From an uncultured Prevotella sp. (GTDB lineage: Bacteria > Bacteroidota > Bacteroidia > Bacteroidales > Bacteroidaceae): a DNA stretch of 64,000 bases. The notes beneath the pieces are model-generated. The model was not told the origin of the DNA, did no database searches, and worked only from the letters and a program-made list of their open reading frames with translations. Positions 52,852 to 61,111 of the stretch are shown piece after piece; positions within the stretch are counted from its first letter, which is position 1; every line of letters starts with the position of its first letter. The stretch is taken from the NCBI GenBank assembly GCA_900315635.1, contig OMZV01000001.1, forward strand, positions 62,001-126,000. The letters are read 5' to 3'. Both the position numbers and the translations under genes were made by a program.

Positions 52852-53754
52852 ATGAAACATACAAAGGAAGAGAAACTTAAGGCTTTCGGTCGTTTGCTCG
52901 ACGTACAGGAACGCCTTCGAAAGGAGTGCCCGTGGGACAGGAAGCAGACCTACGAGAGTCTTCGCCCGAATACTATTGAGGAAGTTTTCGAGCTTGCCGA
53001 TGCCCTCATGAAGAACGACCGCAAGGAGATAAGCAAGGAACTCGGCGATGTTATGGAGCATGTAGTGCTCTATTCCATCATGGGCGAGGAGACCAGCGAC
53101 TTCGATATTGCCGACGTCTGTAACCATCAGAGCGACAAGCTCATGTTCCGTCATGACTTTATTGACTGGCGGAACACCGACACCACCGGCACAGAGCCTC
53201 AATGGTATGTAACGGATACAAACCTGATGATAAACAACAAGGGACAAGTCGTCTATAAGGATGATGTCGATGAGAACAACGATCCTATCCCAACTACAGC
53301 CACTGAGGTAGAAAGCTCTTGGGAGAAGCGCAAGCAGAAAGAGCGTGACGGCAACAAGACCGTCCTCTCGGGAGTGCCCGATGCCCTGCCTTCAATGATT
53401 AAGGCTTACCGCATTCAGGACAAGGCACGCAATGTCGGATTCGACTGGGAGAAGAAGGAAGATGTATGGGACAAGGTTCGTGAGGAACTCGGAGAGTTTG
53501 AGGCTGAGCTCCGTAAGGGCGACAAGGAGAACTCCACCCGTGAGCTTGGCGACTTCATATTCTCCATTATCAATGCCGCCCGGCTCTATCATCTCAATCC
53601 CGACAATGCCCTTGAGAGTACTAACCGCAAGTTCATCAGCCGTTTCACATACATTGAGAAACAGGCAAAGAAGCAGGGACGTGAGATTGCCGACCTCACC
53701 CTTGCCGAGATGGACAAATTATGGAATGAGGCTAAACTAAAGAAACAAAAATAA
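52852..53754 (+). CDS. mazG: Nucleoside triphosphate pyrophosphohydrolase MazG
   Basis: The 300-residue protein has two MazG domains. The first has ERLRKECPWDRKQTYESLRP, EEVFELADAL and KELGDVMEHVVLYS; the second KVREELGEFEAELRKGD and RELGDFIFSIINAARL. The ExxE and D/N residues coordinate Mg for hydrolysis of NTPs to NMP and pyrophosphate. About 60 residues between them (around 105-165, WRNTDTTGTEPQWYVTDTN onward) are absent from the roughly 260-residue E. coli protein. The ATG at 52852 follows the -7 box within 5 nt. The next lipoprotein starts 7 nt downstream. Confidence 0.94.
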   Translation: MKHTKEEKLKAFGRLLDVQERLRKECPWDRKQTYESLRPNTIEEVFELADALMKNDRKEISKELGDVMEHVVLYSIMGEETSDFDIADVCNHQSDKLMFRHDFIDWRNTDTTGTEPQWYVTDTNLMINNKGQVVYKDDVDENNDPIPTTATEVESSWEKRKQKERDGNKTVLSGVPDALPSMIKAYRIQDKARNVGFDWEKKEDVWDKVREELGEFEAELRKGDKENSTRELGDFIFSIINAARLYHLNPDNALESTNRKFISRFTYIEKQAKKQGREIADLTLAEMDKLWNEAKLKKQK

Positions 53755-53761
53755 AAAGACT

Positions 53762-54325
53762 ATGAAAAGATTATCAATACTTGCCGCAACATGCATGGCA
53801 CTTGCCATCGCTGGTTGCAAACCATCATCACAGAAGGCTGACCAGAATGCCGACTCAGCCGATTCAACAGTGACTTCGAACGTAAACTCTGAGCCTGATT
53901 CAACAATGTATGGAACCTACGTTGATGGCGGAATGAGTGCCTTCGATATGAAATGCGATGACGACAGTACACGCAGTTTCATCATTGAGAACGACTCCAA
54001 CGTTGTCTTTGGCGGATTCGCACAGGGCGACCAGATGGCAGTGAACTATACCAAGAACGGACTTGGCGAATATATCGTGACTAAGGTTATCGACCTTACA
54101 ACCCTTCAGGCTACATGGACAAGCCTCGACAAGAAGTTCGAGATAAAGAAGGGTGGTGAGGTTCAGTCCCACCAACAGGGCGAGACTCAGCCTTGGACTT
54201 CATGGCGAATCTTCAACGGTCATCTTATTCTCAATAAGGATACCTTCGACATCGACCGCCTCGATGGCGATTCCCTCTTCCTTGAGAACAAAGAAGGCAT
54301 CTTCGAATATGCCCGCGCGAAATAA
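53762..54325 (+). CDS. Hypothetical lipoprotein, lipocalin-like
   Basis: The 187-residue protein starts with a lipobox (CMALAIAGCKPSS), then a Ser/Asp/Asn-rich linker and a beta-rich domain (TMYGTYVDGGM, SFIIENDSNVVFGGFAQGDQ, LGEYIVTKVIDLTTLQATWT, DTFDIDRLDGDSLFLENKEG). The pattern suggests a small lipocalin-like or NlpE-like fold, which is a weak inference. It sits between mazG (7 nt) and rnz (stop and start overlap in TAATG), so the three form an operon. Confidence 0.72.
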   Translation: MKRLSILAATCMALAIAGCKPSSQKADQNADSADSTVTSNVNSEPDSTMYGTYVDGGMSAFDMKCDDDSTRSFIIENDSNVVFGGFAQGDQMAVNYTKNGLGEYIVTKVIDLTTLQATWTSLDKKFEIKKGGEVQSHQQGETQPWTSWRIFNGHLILNKDTFDIDRLDGDSLFLENKEGIFEYARAK

Positions 54326-55239
54326 TGGAGCCGTTTAAGATACATATTCTTGGATGTGGAAGTGCACTGCCGACACTACAGCATAACGCTTCTTCGCAGA
54401 TTGTTGAGATTCGCGGAAAGATGTTCATGGTGGATTGTGCCGAAGGAACACAGATTCAGCTCCGCCGAAGTAAGATAAACTTCCAGCGTGTTCAGGCAGT
54501 GTTCATCTCCCACATGCATGGAGACCACTGCTTCGGACTTATCGGAATGATTTCCACCTTTGGACTCATGGGACGCACTTCACCTCTCGAAGTCTATGGT
54601 CCTGAGGCTCTTGGCCCTGTCCTCGACATGCTTATGAAGACGTTCTGCAATGACTATAGCTTTGAAGTTCGCTTCCATGCCGTCGATACAACGAAGAATG
54701 TCGTTGTCTATGAAGACCGCAGTCTCACCGTTGAGACCATTCCTCTCCAGCACCGCATTCCGTGTTGTGGCTATCTCTTTCGTGAGAAACCGACGTTGCC
54801 GCATATCCGCCGTGACATGATTGACTTCTATGAGATTCCATTCAGTCAGATAAACAACATCAAAGCCGGTGCCGATTGGACAACGCCCGATGGCGATATT
54901 ATCCCTAACTCACGCCTTGTCACTCCCGCTGAGAAGCCACGGAGCTATGCTTATTGCTCCGACACGAAGTACATCCCCGACCTCTGGAAACTCGTTGAGG
55001 GTGTCTCCACGCTTTATCATGAGAGTACTTATGCCAGCGATTATGCCGACCGTGCCAAGATGTACTATCACAGCACTTCCCAGCAGGCGGCTATGGTGGC
55101 TCGTGATGCGCATGTTGGAAAGCTCCTTCTAGGACATTACAGTGCCCGCTATAATGATGAGTCGAAACTCCTCAATGAGGCTAGGGCAATCTTCCCAAAC
55201 ACCTTCCTCACCAATGAGGGTATGACCATTGATGTTTGA
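54325..55239 (+). CDS. rnz: Ribonuclease Z
   Basis: The 304-residue metallo-beta-lactamase-fold enzyme trims tRNA 3' ends. Signatures are ILGCGSALPTLQHNASSQIV, the zinc motif SHMHGDHCFGL with His63, His65, Asp67 and His68, YCSDTKYIPDLWKLVEGV, LYHESTYASDYADRAK, and KLLLGHYSARYND with the late His. Its length is as expected. It overlaps the preceding stop by 1 nt. Confidence 0.96.
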   Translation: MEPFKIHILGCGSALPTLQHNASSQIVEIRGKMFMVDCAEGTQIQLRRSKINFQRVQAVFISHMHGDHCFGLIGMISTFGLMGRTSPLEVYGPEALGPVLDMLMKTFCNDYSFEVRFHAVDTTKNVVVYEDRSLTVETIPLQHRIPCCGYLFREKPTLPHIRRDMIDFYEIPFSQINNIKAGADWTTPDGDIIPNSRLVTPAEKPRSYAYCSDTKYIPDLWKLVEGVSTLYHESTYASDYADRAKMYYHSTSQQAAMVARDAHVGKLLLGHYSARYNDESKLLNEARAIFPNTFLTNEGMTIDV

Positions 55240-55370
55240 TGGCGGGTATTTACTGATGAAAATAGTAATCTATTTTCATGTATTTTTATGCTCACATTCC
55301 CGACTATTTTAGAGAATGATAAAGGCTAAAAGCATAGGCTGAAATACAATCAAGCCTACTTCATAATGTA

Positions 55371-55480
55371 AAAGGGTACATATTACGATGCAATATGTAC
55401 CCTTTTACATTGTAATATGTACCCTTTTACAACGCAAGAAGGTACCTTTTGCAAGCCCAAAAGATACCTTCTTACTGTTA
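55371..55480. repeat. 22-bp tandem repeat array, locus 2 (about five units)
   Basis: Units begin at 55371, 55393, 55415, 55437 and 55460. Units 2 and 3 read ATATGTACCCTTTTACATTG-TA and a close variant, 22 bp each. Unit 1 is the same sequence in inverted orientation; units 4 and 5 are degenerate (23 and 21 bp) with GGTACC or GATACC cores. The consensus matches the array at 36552-36639, 19 kb away. Confidence 0.85.
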
Positions 55481-55544
55481 TTTTAGCATTAAATAAATGT
55501 CAGAAAAACACAACCGATTGATTCTTAATCAATTGCAAATGCCT

Positions 55545-55596
55545 CAAAAATCCCGTATTTCCAGCCAAAAGTTTGGCTGGATGATTCTGCGGGATT
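55545..55596 (-). terminator. Nested hairpin terminator of the activase gene
   Basis: The outer arms AATCCCG (55549-55555) and CGGGATT (55590-55596) enclose CCAGCCAAA/GTTTGGCTGG (55561-55580). On the minus strand the structure is followed by TTTTTG. It lies about 33 nt past the stop of the 1490-residue gene. Confidence 0.7.
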
Positions 55597-55628
55597 CTCC
55601 GACAACCTTTTGTAAAGTATTTTCTACC

Positions 55629-58600
55629 TTATGCACTGAGGTTGTCAAGGAATAGAAGCAGACGGTTGTAGACGTTCACTTCACTGACTCCTGAATCGAA
55701 GTCGAGGCTCAGGAAGTTGAGTTCCGGATAGAGCTTGTGGAGCTTCTTCTCGATACCCTTCGATATGATGTGGTTGGCAATACAACCGAAAGGCTGGAGA
55801 CTGACCACATTCTTCACGTCATCACGATAGAACTCGCTAACCTCGGCAGGCAGTAGCCAGCCTTCACCAAACTGTGCCGCCATAGAGACGATGCCATTTG
55901 CGCCCTTAGCCTCATCATAGATGCTTGTGAACGGACGCCAATAGCGGAACGAAGAGCAAACCTTGTTGTACTTCTTTTCCCAACGGGCAATGAGTCCATA
56001 GAGGGTGTGGAGCACAAAGTCAGGCACAGACGAATCGCTCAGGCAGAGACGTTTCTTAGCCTCAATATTGACGAACTCCTGGAGGAAGAACGGCGAGATG
56101 AGTGGCGGAACAACCTCGATGCCCTTTGATATGAGCTTTTCCTCGATATACTGATGTGAGAAATAGTTGAACTTAAGGAATATCTCACCGACGATTCCAA
56201 CCTTCGGACAGTCTTTCTCAGTTGTATATGAGTTGAACTCACTTGCTGCCTTTGAAGCCAGTTCAACGAGTCCCTTAGAGTCGTTTGCCTCAATGAGCTT
56301 GCAGGCAAGATTAGTGTACTTGTCCTTCAACTTCTTTGTAATGCCCGGCTCAGTCTCACGGACTATCGTTGCATAGTATAGTTTCGACAGAACATCACTG
56401 AACAGAAGTGTGTTTGTCGTGATTGAAGCCAACTTAAGCCATGGATATTCAAATCCGTCCTGCTCGTTGGTCTCACCTTTGGTGGTCACGCCGAGGGCGA
56501 TAAGAGGAACATTCTCGAATCCGTTGGCAATCATGGCACGCTTGATAAGCGCTGTATAGTTGGTTGCACGGCACTGACCACCGGTCTGGGTCATGACAAG
56601 GGCAATCTTGTCAGGGTCGTATTTGCCCGACTTCAATGCCTTAACCATGTCGCCGACGATAAGTGTTGCTGGGTAGCAAACCTCATTGTTGGCGTAAGCC
56701 AAACCTTCCTGAGCACTGACACTGTCGCTGGGCGGGAGTATCTCAACGTCATATCCGGCAAGCTTAAGCAGTGACGGAAGCAATGGCGAGAGGAATGCCG
56801 TGAAGAACGGAGCAAGAATCTTGCGGTGCTTGTCAGCCTTGGTGAATACCTTGGTCTGTGGGAAGTTTCTCTCCTTCCCACGCTTGTTGTTTATCTTCAA
56901 TGAGTCGACAAGACTACGTACACGGAGCTTCAGACTTCCAACGTTCGATACATCGTCAATCTTCAACAGAGTGAACGGCTTGCCATGACGCTGCATGATG
57001 TCCTTCACCTCATCCTGAATGAATGCATCCGGTCCGCAACCGAAACTTGTCATCTCGACAAAGTGAACATCATTTGGTTGTTCGGCAGCCCATTGTCCTG
57101 CCTTGATTATGCGGTTGGCGTAAGCCCATTGCTCAACAAGGTAAGTATCGCCACGGCTCGTCTTCTCGTCACCACGTACAATGTCATCGGTAATGACGTT
57201 CACGCCCAGTCCGGCAATCATGTCGGAAAGCTTGTGCTGGATGAGCGGATCGGTGTGGTAAGGACGTCCTGCAAGAAGGATGGTGAGGTCGCCGTTCTTG
57301 CGTGATTCAGCAAGAATCTCCTCGTCCTTGCGCTTAATGGCATTCTCATAGACACGCTGATCGGCAAGTGCACGCTTGAAGGCAACCCTTGCCACGCGCT
57401 CTTTAACGCCGAGTGTCTTAAGGTAAGCCTTTATTTGTTTCCACAGAAGCTTCTCATCCGAGAATGTTATGATCGGCGAATCCATCTGAGTCTTCAGATT
57501 CATACTGCTACGGACAACATCGCTATATGCCGAAACGATAGGGCAGTTGTAGGAGTTGTCGGTCCTTTCATCTTCCTTCCGCTCATAAACAACGTAAGGG
57601 TAGAAGATGCGGTTCTGTGAAGAGTGATGAGTTAAGAGTGAAGAATCATCTTGTTTTGCATTTGTATCAGAACTATTTGATTCTTCGTTCTTCGTTCTTC
57701 GTTCTTCACTTAACTCTGAGAGTTTTCTGTCCAGTTCAGCTATATGTGAGTGAACCAATTTAGCCGGGAAGCAGATGTTATCCGACATCACTGCCTTCAA
57801 CTGACTTTCATAATTATGGTATGTGCTTGGCGAAGACAACAGGACATTGAATCCACATGATGTGAAGAGAGAATGCCAGAATGGGAACTCTTCATACATT
57901 CCCAATATTCTCGGTATGCCAATTGTGAGTGAAGAGTGATGAGTTAAGAGTGAAGAATCATCTTGTTTTGCATTTGCATTAGAACTATTTGATTCTTCGT
58001 TCTTCACTCTTCGTTCTTCACTTTCCTTTGCCCTGTCGAACAGAAGCTTGTATTTATATGTATAGGCGTTCTCGCCTGTCTTGTGGTTCTTGCCGTAGTT
58101 ATTGAAGATGCGCTCGCACTTGTTACCACTGTAGAACTTGTTTCCACCTGCAAACTTATACTGGCTTACATAGCAGTGGTTCTCACAGCCCTTGCACTGG
58201 AGCTCTCTCGTGGTATATGTTGCACCAGCCAACAAATCATCAATGCTAAGTGAAGAGTGATGAGTTACTTCATTTATAGCATGCAGTGCACATCCGTATG
58301 CTCCCATAAGCTCAGGCATATCAGAACGTGCAACACTATGACCTGTGAGAAGTTCGAAAGCACGGACAACAGAGTCGTTGCGCATTGTTCCACCCTGAAC
58401 AACGATATTGTTTCCAAGGTCGTCATTGCCACGAAGTTTCAGTACCTTGTACAGGCAATTCTTCACAACAGAGTAGGAGAGACCCGCACTGATGTCGGCA
58501 ACACTTGCGCCCTCACGCATCACCTGCTTAACCTTCGAGTTCATGAAGACAGTGCAACGAGTACCGAGGTCACAAGGAGCATCGGCAGTACAAGCGATGT

Positions 58601-60101
58601 TGGCAAAGTCCTGAATCTTATAGTCGAGGTTATTGGCAAATGTCTGGAGGAATGTTCCGCAACCTGATGAGCAAGCCTCATTAAGTTCCATGCGGACAAC
58701 GACACCGTTATCAACAAAGATAGCCTTCATGTCCTGACCACCAATATCGAGGATGAATGAAACGTCAGGGTCGAGACTTCGTGCTGCCTGATAATGAGCC
58801 ATTGTCTCGATGATTCCCTCATCAAGGTTGAATGCGCTCTTGATGAGTTCCTCACCATAACCTGTTGAGCAACTGCCTGCTATCTCGAGCTTGGTATTAT
58901 TGTCTTCGGCTTTCTTCTTGAGTTTCTTTAGTCCGGTCTCAACAGCACCGATAGGATTACCAAGATTCATGGAGTAATCGGCAAAGATGACAGTACCGTC
59001 CTCACGTGAAGCAATAATCTTTGTGGTTGTTGAGCCGGAATCGATTCCGATGAACACACGCTCAGTGCTGTCCTTTTTCATCGGAGCCATAGGTGTGGCA
59101 TACTTTAGTTTTGCCTCACGCCACTTCTGATGTTCCTCCTCATCCTTGAAGAGAGGTTTAAGGTCGCTGTGCCAGTTCAGCACCTTGTTGGTGTTGAGCC
59201 GCTTCTGCAACTCGCTCAGTTTTAGTAGTGTAGAGTGATGAGTTAAGAGTGAAGAATCATCTTGTTTTGCAACTGAACTATTTGATTCTTCCTTCTTCGT
59301 TCTTCGTTCTTCACTTAGTCCTGCGCGGATAGCACATCCCATTGCCGGAATGAGGTTGCTGTTCTCATTGACAATGAAGTCCTTGTCGATGTCGAGATTA
59401 AGGTATTTGGCAAAAGCAATGCGGAGTGCAGGCATGAACGTGAGAGGTCCACCACAAAGAAGGATTGGCGGCTCGTAATCACATCCATGACTCAGTGTCG
59501 TCACGGTCTGGACGGCAATAGAGTGGAATATACTTGCGGCAATATCCTCTTCAGGGATATTGCGTGACATAAGGTTCTGAATATCCGTCTTGGCAAACAC
59601 GCCACAACGGGCAGCCATAGGATAGACGTGCGTTGACTTCAAGGCAAGGTCGTTCATCTTGCTATTGTCAACACCCATAAGCACAGCCATCTGGTCGAGG
59701 AATGCTCCAGTACCACCGGCACAGTTTCCGTTCATGCGGAGTTCGGTCTGCTTACCGTTGAAGAAGACGACCTTCGCGTCCTCACCGCCAATATCAATGA
59801 GAGCTTTTGCCTCAGGGTGAATGGTGCGGGCATAGACTGTTGAGGCAACAACCTCCTGCACGAACTCTGCCTTGAGCTCGTCGGCTGTAGCCATTCCGAC
59901 ACTTCCCGTGACACAAATCTGTACGGGTATGTCGCCTAGCTTATTGTTGATTTCTTTGAAGTATTTGCTAACAAGTTCTCCAACTTTGGCATGATGACGC
60001 TCATAGCGGGAATAAACAAGATTATTCGCGTCGTCGAATACTGCTATCTTAGCTGTTGTAGAACCAACGTCCAGTCCTATTCTGTAAGTTCCTTTTTCCA
60101 T
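55629..60101 (-). CDS. Fused acyl-CoA dehydratase activase / 2-hydroxyglutaryl-CoA dehydratase-like protein
   Basis: The 1490-residue protein joins several parts. The first BadF/BadG/HgdC-type ATPase (about 4-258) begins GLDVGSTTAKIAVFDD; the second (about 345-610) begins GIDSGSTTTKIIASRED and has ELNEACSSGCGTFLQTFANN with the cluster Cys. A DUF2229-type region with CKGCENHCYVSQYKF and RILGMYEEFPFWHSLFTSCG follows, then the dehydratase D-component-like part (about 960-1420; ILLAGRPYHTDPLIQHKLSD, TSFGCGPDAFI, TQTGGQCRATNY). HgdC drives ATP-dependent electron transfer into an Fe-S dehydratase. Four linkers carry repeat-encoded peptides, so the protein is longer than usual. Its substrate is unknown. 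Promoter at 60157. Confidence 0.9.
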   Translation of the reverse strand: MEKGTYRIGLDVGSTTAKIAVFDDANNLVYSRYERHHAKVGELVSKYFKEINNKLGDIPVQICVTGSVGMATADELKAEFVQEVVASTVYARTIHPEAKALIDIGGEDAKVVFFNGKQTELRMNGNCAGGTGAFLDQMAVLMGVDNSKMNDLALKSTHVYPMAARCGVFAKTDIQNLMSRNIPEEDIAASIFHSIAVQTVTTLSHGCDYEPPILLCGGPLTFMPALRIAFAKYLNLDIDKDFIVNENSNLIPAMGCAIRAGLSEERRTKKEESNSSVAKQDDSSLLTHHSTLLKLSELQKRLNTNKVLNWHSDLKPLFKDEEEHQKWREAKLKYATPMAPMKKDSTERVFIGIDSGSTTTKIIASREDGTVIFADYSMNLGNPIGAVETGLKKLKKKAEDNNTKLEIAGSCSTGYGEELIKSAFNLDEGIIETMAHYQAARSLDPDVSFILDIGGQDMKAIFVDNGVVVRMELNEACSSGCGTFLQTFANNLDYKIQDFANIACTADAPCDLGTRCTVFMNSKVKQVMREGASVADISAGLSYSVVKNCLYKVLKLRGNDDLGNNIVVQGGTMRNDSVVRAFELLTGHSVARSDMPELMGAYGCALHAINEVTHHSSLSIDDLLAGATYTTRELQCKGCENHCYVSQYKFAGGNKFYSGNKCERIFNNYGKNHKTGENAYTYKYKLLFDRAKESEERRVKNEESNSSNANAKQDDSSLLTHHSSLTIGIPRILGMYEEFPFWHSLFTSCGFNVLLSSPSTYHNYESQLKAVMSDNICFPAKLVHSHIAELDRKLSELSEERRTKNEESNSSDTNAKQDDSSLLTHHSSQNRIFYPYVVYERKEDERTDNSYNCPIVSAYSDVVRSSMNLKTQMDSPIITFSDEKLLWKQIKAYLKTLGVKERVARVAFKRALADQRVYENAIKRKDEEILAESRKNGDLTILLAGRPYHTDPLIQHKLSDMIAGLGVNVITDDIVRGDEKTSRGDTYLVEQWAYANRIIKAGQWAAEQPNDVHFVEMTSFGCGPDAFIQDEVKDIMQRHGKPFTLLKIDDVSNVGSLKLRVRSLVDSLKINNKRGKERNFPQTKVFTKADKHRKILAPFFTAFLSPLLPSLLKLAGYDVEILPPSDSVSAQEGLAYANNEVCYPATLIVGDMVKALKSGKYDPDKIALVMTQTGGQCRATNYTALIKRAMIANGFENVPLIALGVTTKGETNEQDGFEYPWLKLASITTNTLLFSDVLSKLYYATIVRETEPGITKKLKDKYTNLACKLIEANDSKGLVELASKAASEFNSYTTEKDCPKVGIVGEIFLKFNYFSHQYIEEKLISKGIEVVPPLISPFFLQEFVNIEAKKRLCLSDSSVPDFVLHTLYGLIARWEKKYNKVCSSFRYWRPFTSIYDEAKGANGIVSMAAQFGEGWLLPAEVSEFYRDDVKNVVSLQPFGCIANHIISKGIEKKLHKLYPELNFLSLDFDSGVSEVNVYNRLLLFLDNLSA
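57616..57713. repeat. In-gene hairpin repeat, copy C
   Basis: The plus strand runs from TGTGAAGAGTGATGAGTTAA through AAGAATCA to TGATTCTTCGTTCTTCGTTC. AAGAATCA and TGATTCTT pair. On the coding strand it encodes LSEERRTKNEESN then KQDDSSLLTHHSS, about residues 796-829 of the activase protein, in frame. Confidence 0.85.
57925..58024. repeat. In-gene hairpin repeat, copy B
   Basis: The copy encodes SEERRVKNEESNSSNANAKQ and DDSSLLTHHSS at about residues 694-724 of the activase protein. The right arm varies to CTTCACTCTTCGTTCTTCAC. The outer arms and the AAGAATCA/TGATTCTT core are the same as in copy C. Confidence 0.85.
58247..58267. repeat. In-gene repeat, half copy D
   Basis: Only AAGTGAAGAGTGATGAGTTA is present, encoding EVTHHSSLS near residue 611-618, between the second ATPase and the next domain. 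It looks like a single arm of the hairpin element. Confidence 0.65.
59229..59318. repeat. In-gene hairpin repeat, copy A
   Basis: The copy encodes LSEERRTKKEESNSSVAKQD then DSSLLTHHS, about residues 260-292, directly after the first ATPase domain. The centre is shorter than in copies B and C but keeps the reading frame. Confidence 0.85.
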
Positions 60102-60156
60102 TATGCTTTAATGATTCCTCCTTATTGTATATCCGTTTTCACAAACTTTCGAGTTG

Positions 60157-60164
60157 CAAAAGTA
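60157..60164 (-). promoter_or_regulatory. -7 box of the activase gene
   Basis: The minus strand reads TACTTTTG, 55 nt before the ATG at 60101. An AAGGAGG ribosome-binding sequence lies about 14 nt upstream of the ATG. No clear -33 element was seen. Confidence 0.5.
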
Positions 60165-60250
60165 CTAACATTTTATATAATAAACGAAACTTTATTGGAT
60201 AAATACCAATATCACTAAGTTTCTTTTAACAAATATCAATTTCGTTTATA

Positions 60251-60274
60251 GGGGCGACGGTCTCCGAACCGTCG
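60251..60274. repeat. REP-like single hairpin
   Basis: GGGG-CGACGGT-CTCCGA-ACCGTCG (60251-60274). The loop and left flank match the double hairpin at 49951-50026, while two stem pairs differ with compensation. Confidence 0.8.
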
Positions 60275-60301
60275 ACTTAAAGAAAATCTTTTGGCATTTT
60301 C

Positions 60302-60332
60302 TTTGCAATTCCGTTCGTTTGCATTATCTTTG
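60302..60332 (+). promoter_or_regulatory. Promoter of the nucleotidyltransferase/lipid gene group
   Basis: TTTG (60302-60305), a 19-nt spacer and TATCTTTG (60325-60332). The ATG at 60356 is 23 nt downstream. Confidence 0.6.
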
Positions 60333-60355
60333 CATTCGAAAATTAAAAACAAGTA

Positions 60356-61111
60356 ATGAAATATGCAATAATAGCCGCGGGCGAAGGCTCGCGCCTGGCT
60401 AGCGAGGGCGTGAAAGCCCCGAAGCCGTTGGTGACCGTTCATGGTGAACCCCTTATCGACAGATTGATAAGGATTTTCATGGAAAATGACGCTACTGGTA
60501 TTCATGTTATTTGCAATGACCTCACGATGGACGTCAGCCGTCATCTTGTGGAGCTGCAGAACGAAGGTCTCAACGGACGACCAATTCCTCTTAGCTTTTA
60601 TATCAAGACAACACCGAGCTCCATGCACAGTTTCTTCGAGTTGAGTAAGCACATGGAGAAGGAACCATTTATCCTTACTACCGTCGACACTATTTTCCGT
60701 GAGAATGAGTTCAAGGAGTATGTCAAGGCTTTTCGTGAGAGCGTGAAAAGCGGACTCGACGGATTGATGGGCGTTACCGACTTCATTGATGATGAGAAGC
60801 CATTGTATGTCGGGACCGATAAGGATATGAATATCACTGGCTTTTATGACGAGATAAAAGGCTTGACGGCATCGGAAGATTCAAATGCAAGCAATTCAAA
60901 GTATATCTCAGGTGGTATCTATGGATTGACCCCTCCATGCATTGATACCCTCAACCGTTGCATTGGCCGTGGCGAAAGTCGTATGCGTAACTTCCAGCGT
61001 GCTCTGGTTTCAGAAGGCAAAAAGCTCAAGGCCTGGTCTTTCTCAAAGGTCCTCGATATTGACCACAAGACAGACATTGCCAAGGCGGAGGAGTTCTTAA
61101 GTGAAGAGTGA
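60356..61111 (+). CDS. Nucleotidyltransferase (sugar/inositol-1-phosphate NTP transferase type)
   Basis: The 251-residue GT-A-like nucleotidyltransferase opens with AIIAAGEGSRL (Gly9-x-Gly-x-Arg13) and KAPKPLVTVHGEPLIDRLI, which bind the NTP. TTVDTIF near 105 supplies the metal-binding Asp. Later parts are GLDGLMGVTDFI and YISGGIYGLTP. It probably activates a phosphorylated alcohol or sugar with CTP, UTP or another NTP. With a CDP-alcohol phosphotransferase two genes downstream, a CTP:inositol-1-phosphate cytidylyltransferase is a fair guess, but the substrate is not proven. Confidence 0.85.
   Translation: MKYAIIAAGEGSRLASEGVKAPKPLVTVHGEPLIDRLIRIFMENDATGIHVICNDLTMDVSRHLVELQNEGLNGRPIPLSFYIKTTPSSMHSFFELSKHMEKEPFILTTVDTIFRENEFKEYVKAFRESVKSGLDGLMGVTDFIDDEKPLYVGTDKDMNITGFYDEIKGLTASEDSNASNSKYISGGIYGLTPPCIDTLNRCIGRGESRMRNFQRALVSEGKKLKAWSFSKVLDIDHKTDIAKAEEFLSEE

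Larger units (their letters stand above)
55240..55628. other. Convergent intergenic region with 22-bp array and a structured terminator
   Basis: The 389 bp between rnz and the convergent activase gene hold the second 22-bp repeat locus (55371-55480) and a nested hairpin (55545-55596). The first 130 bp is A/T-rich with no clear signal. No reading frame is convincing. Confidence 0.65.

Noticed and set aside
57616-59318. Frameshifts or sequencing error caused by the repeats in the activase gene
   Set aside because: All copies keep one continuous reading frame with normal domains before and after, so they are in-frame insertions.
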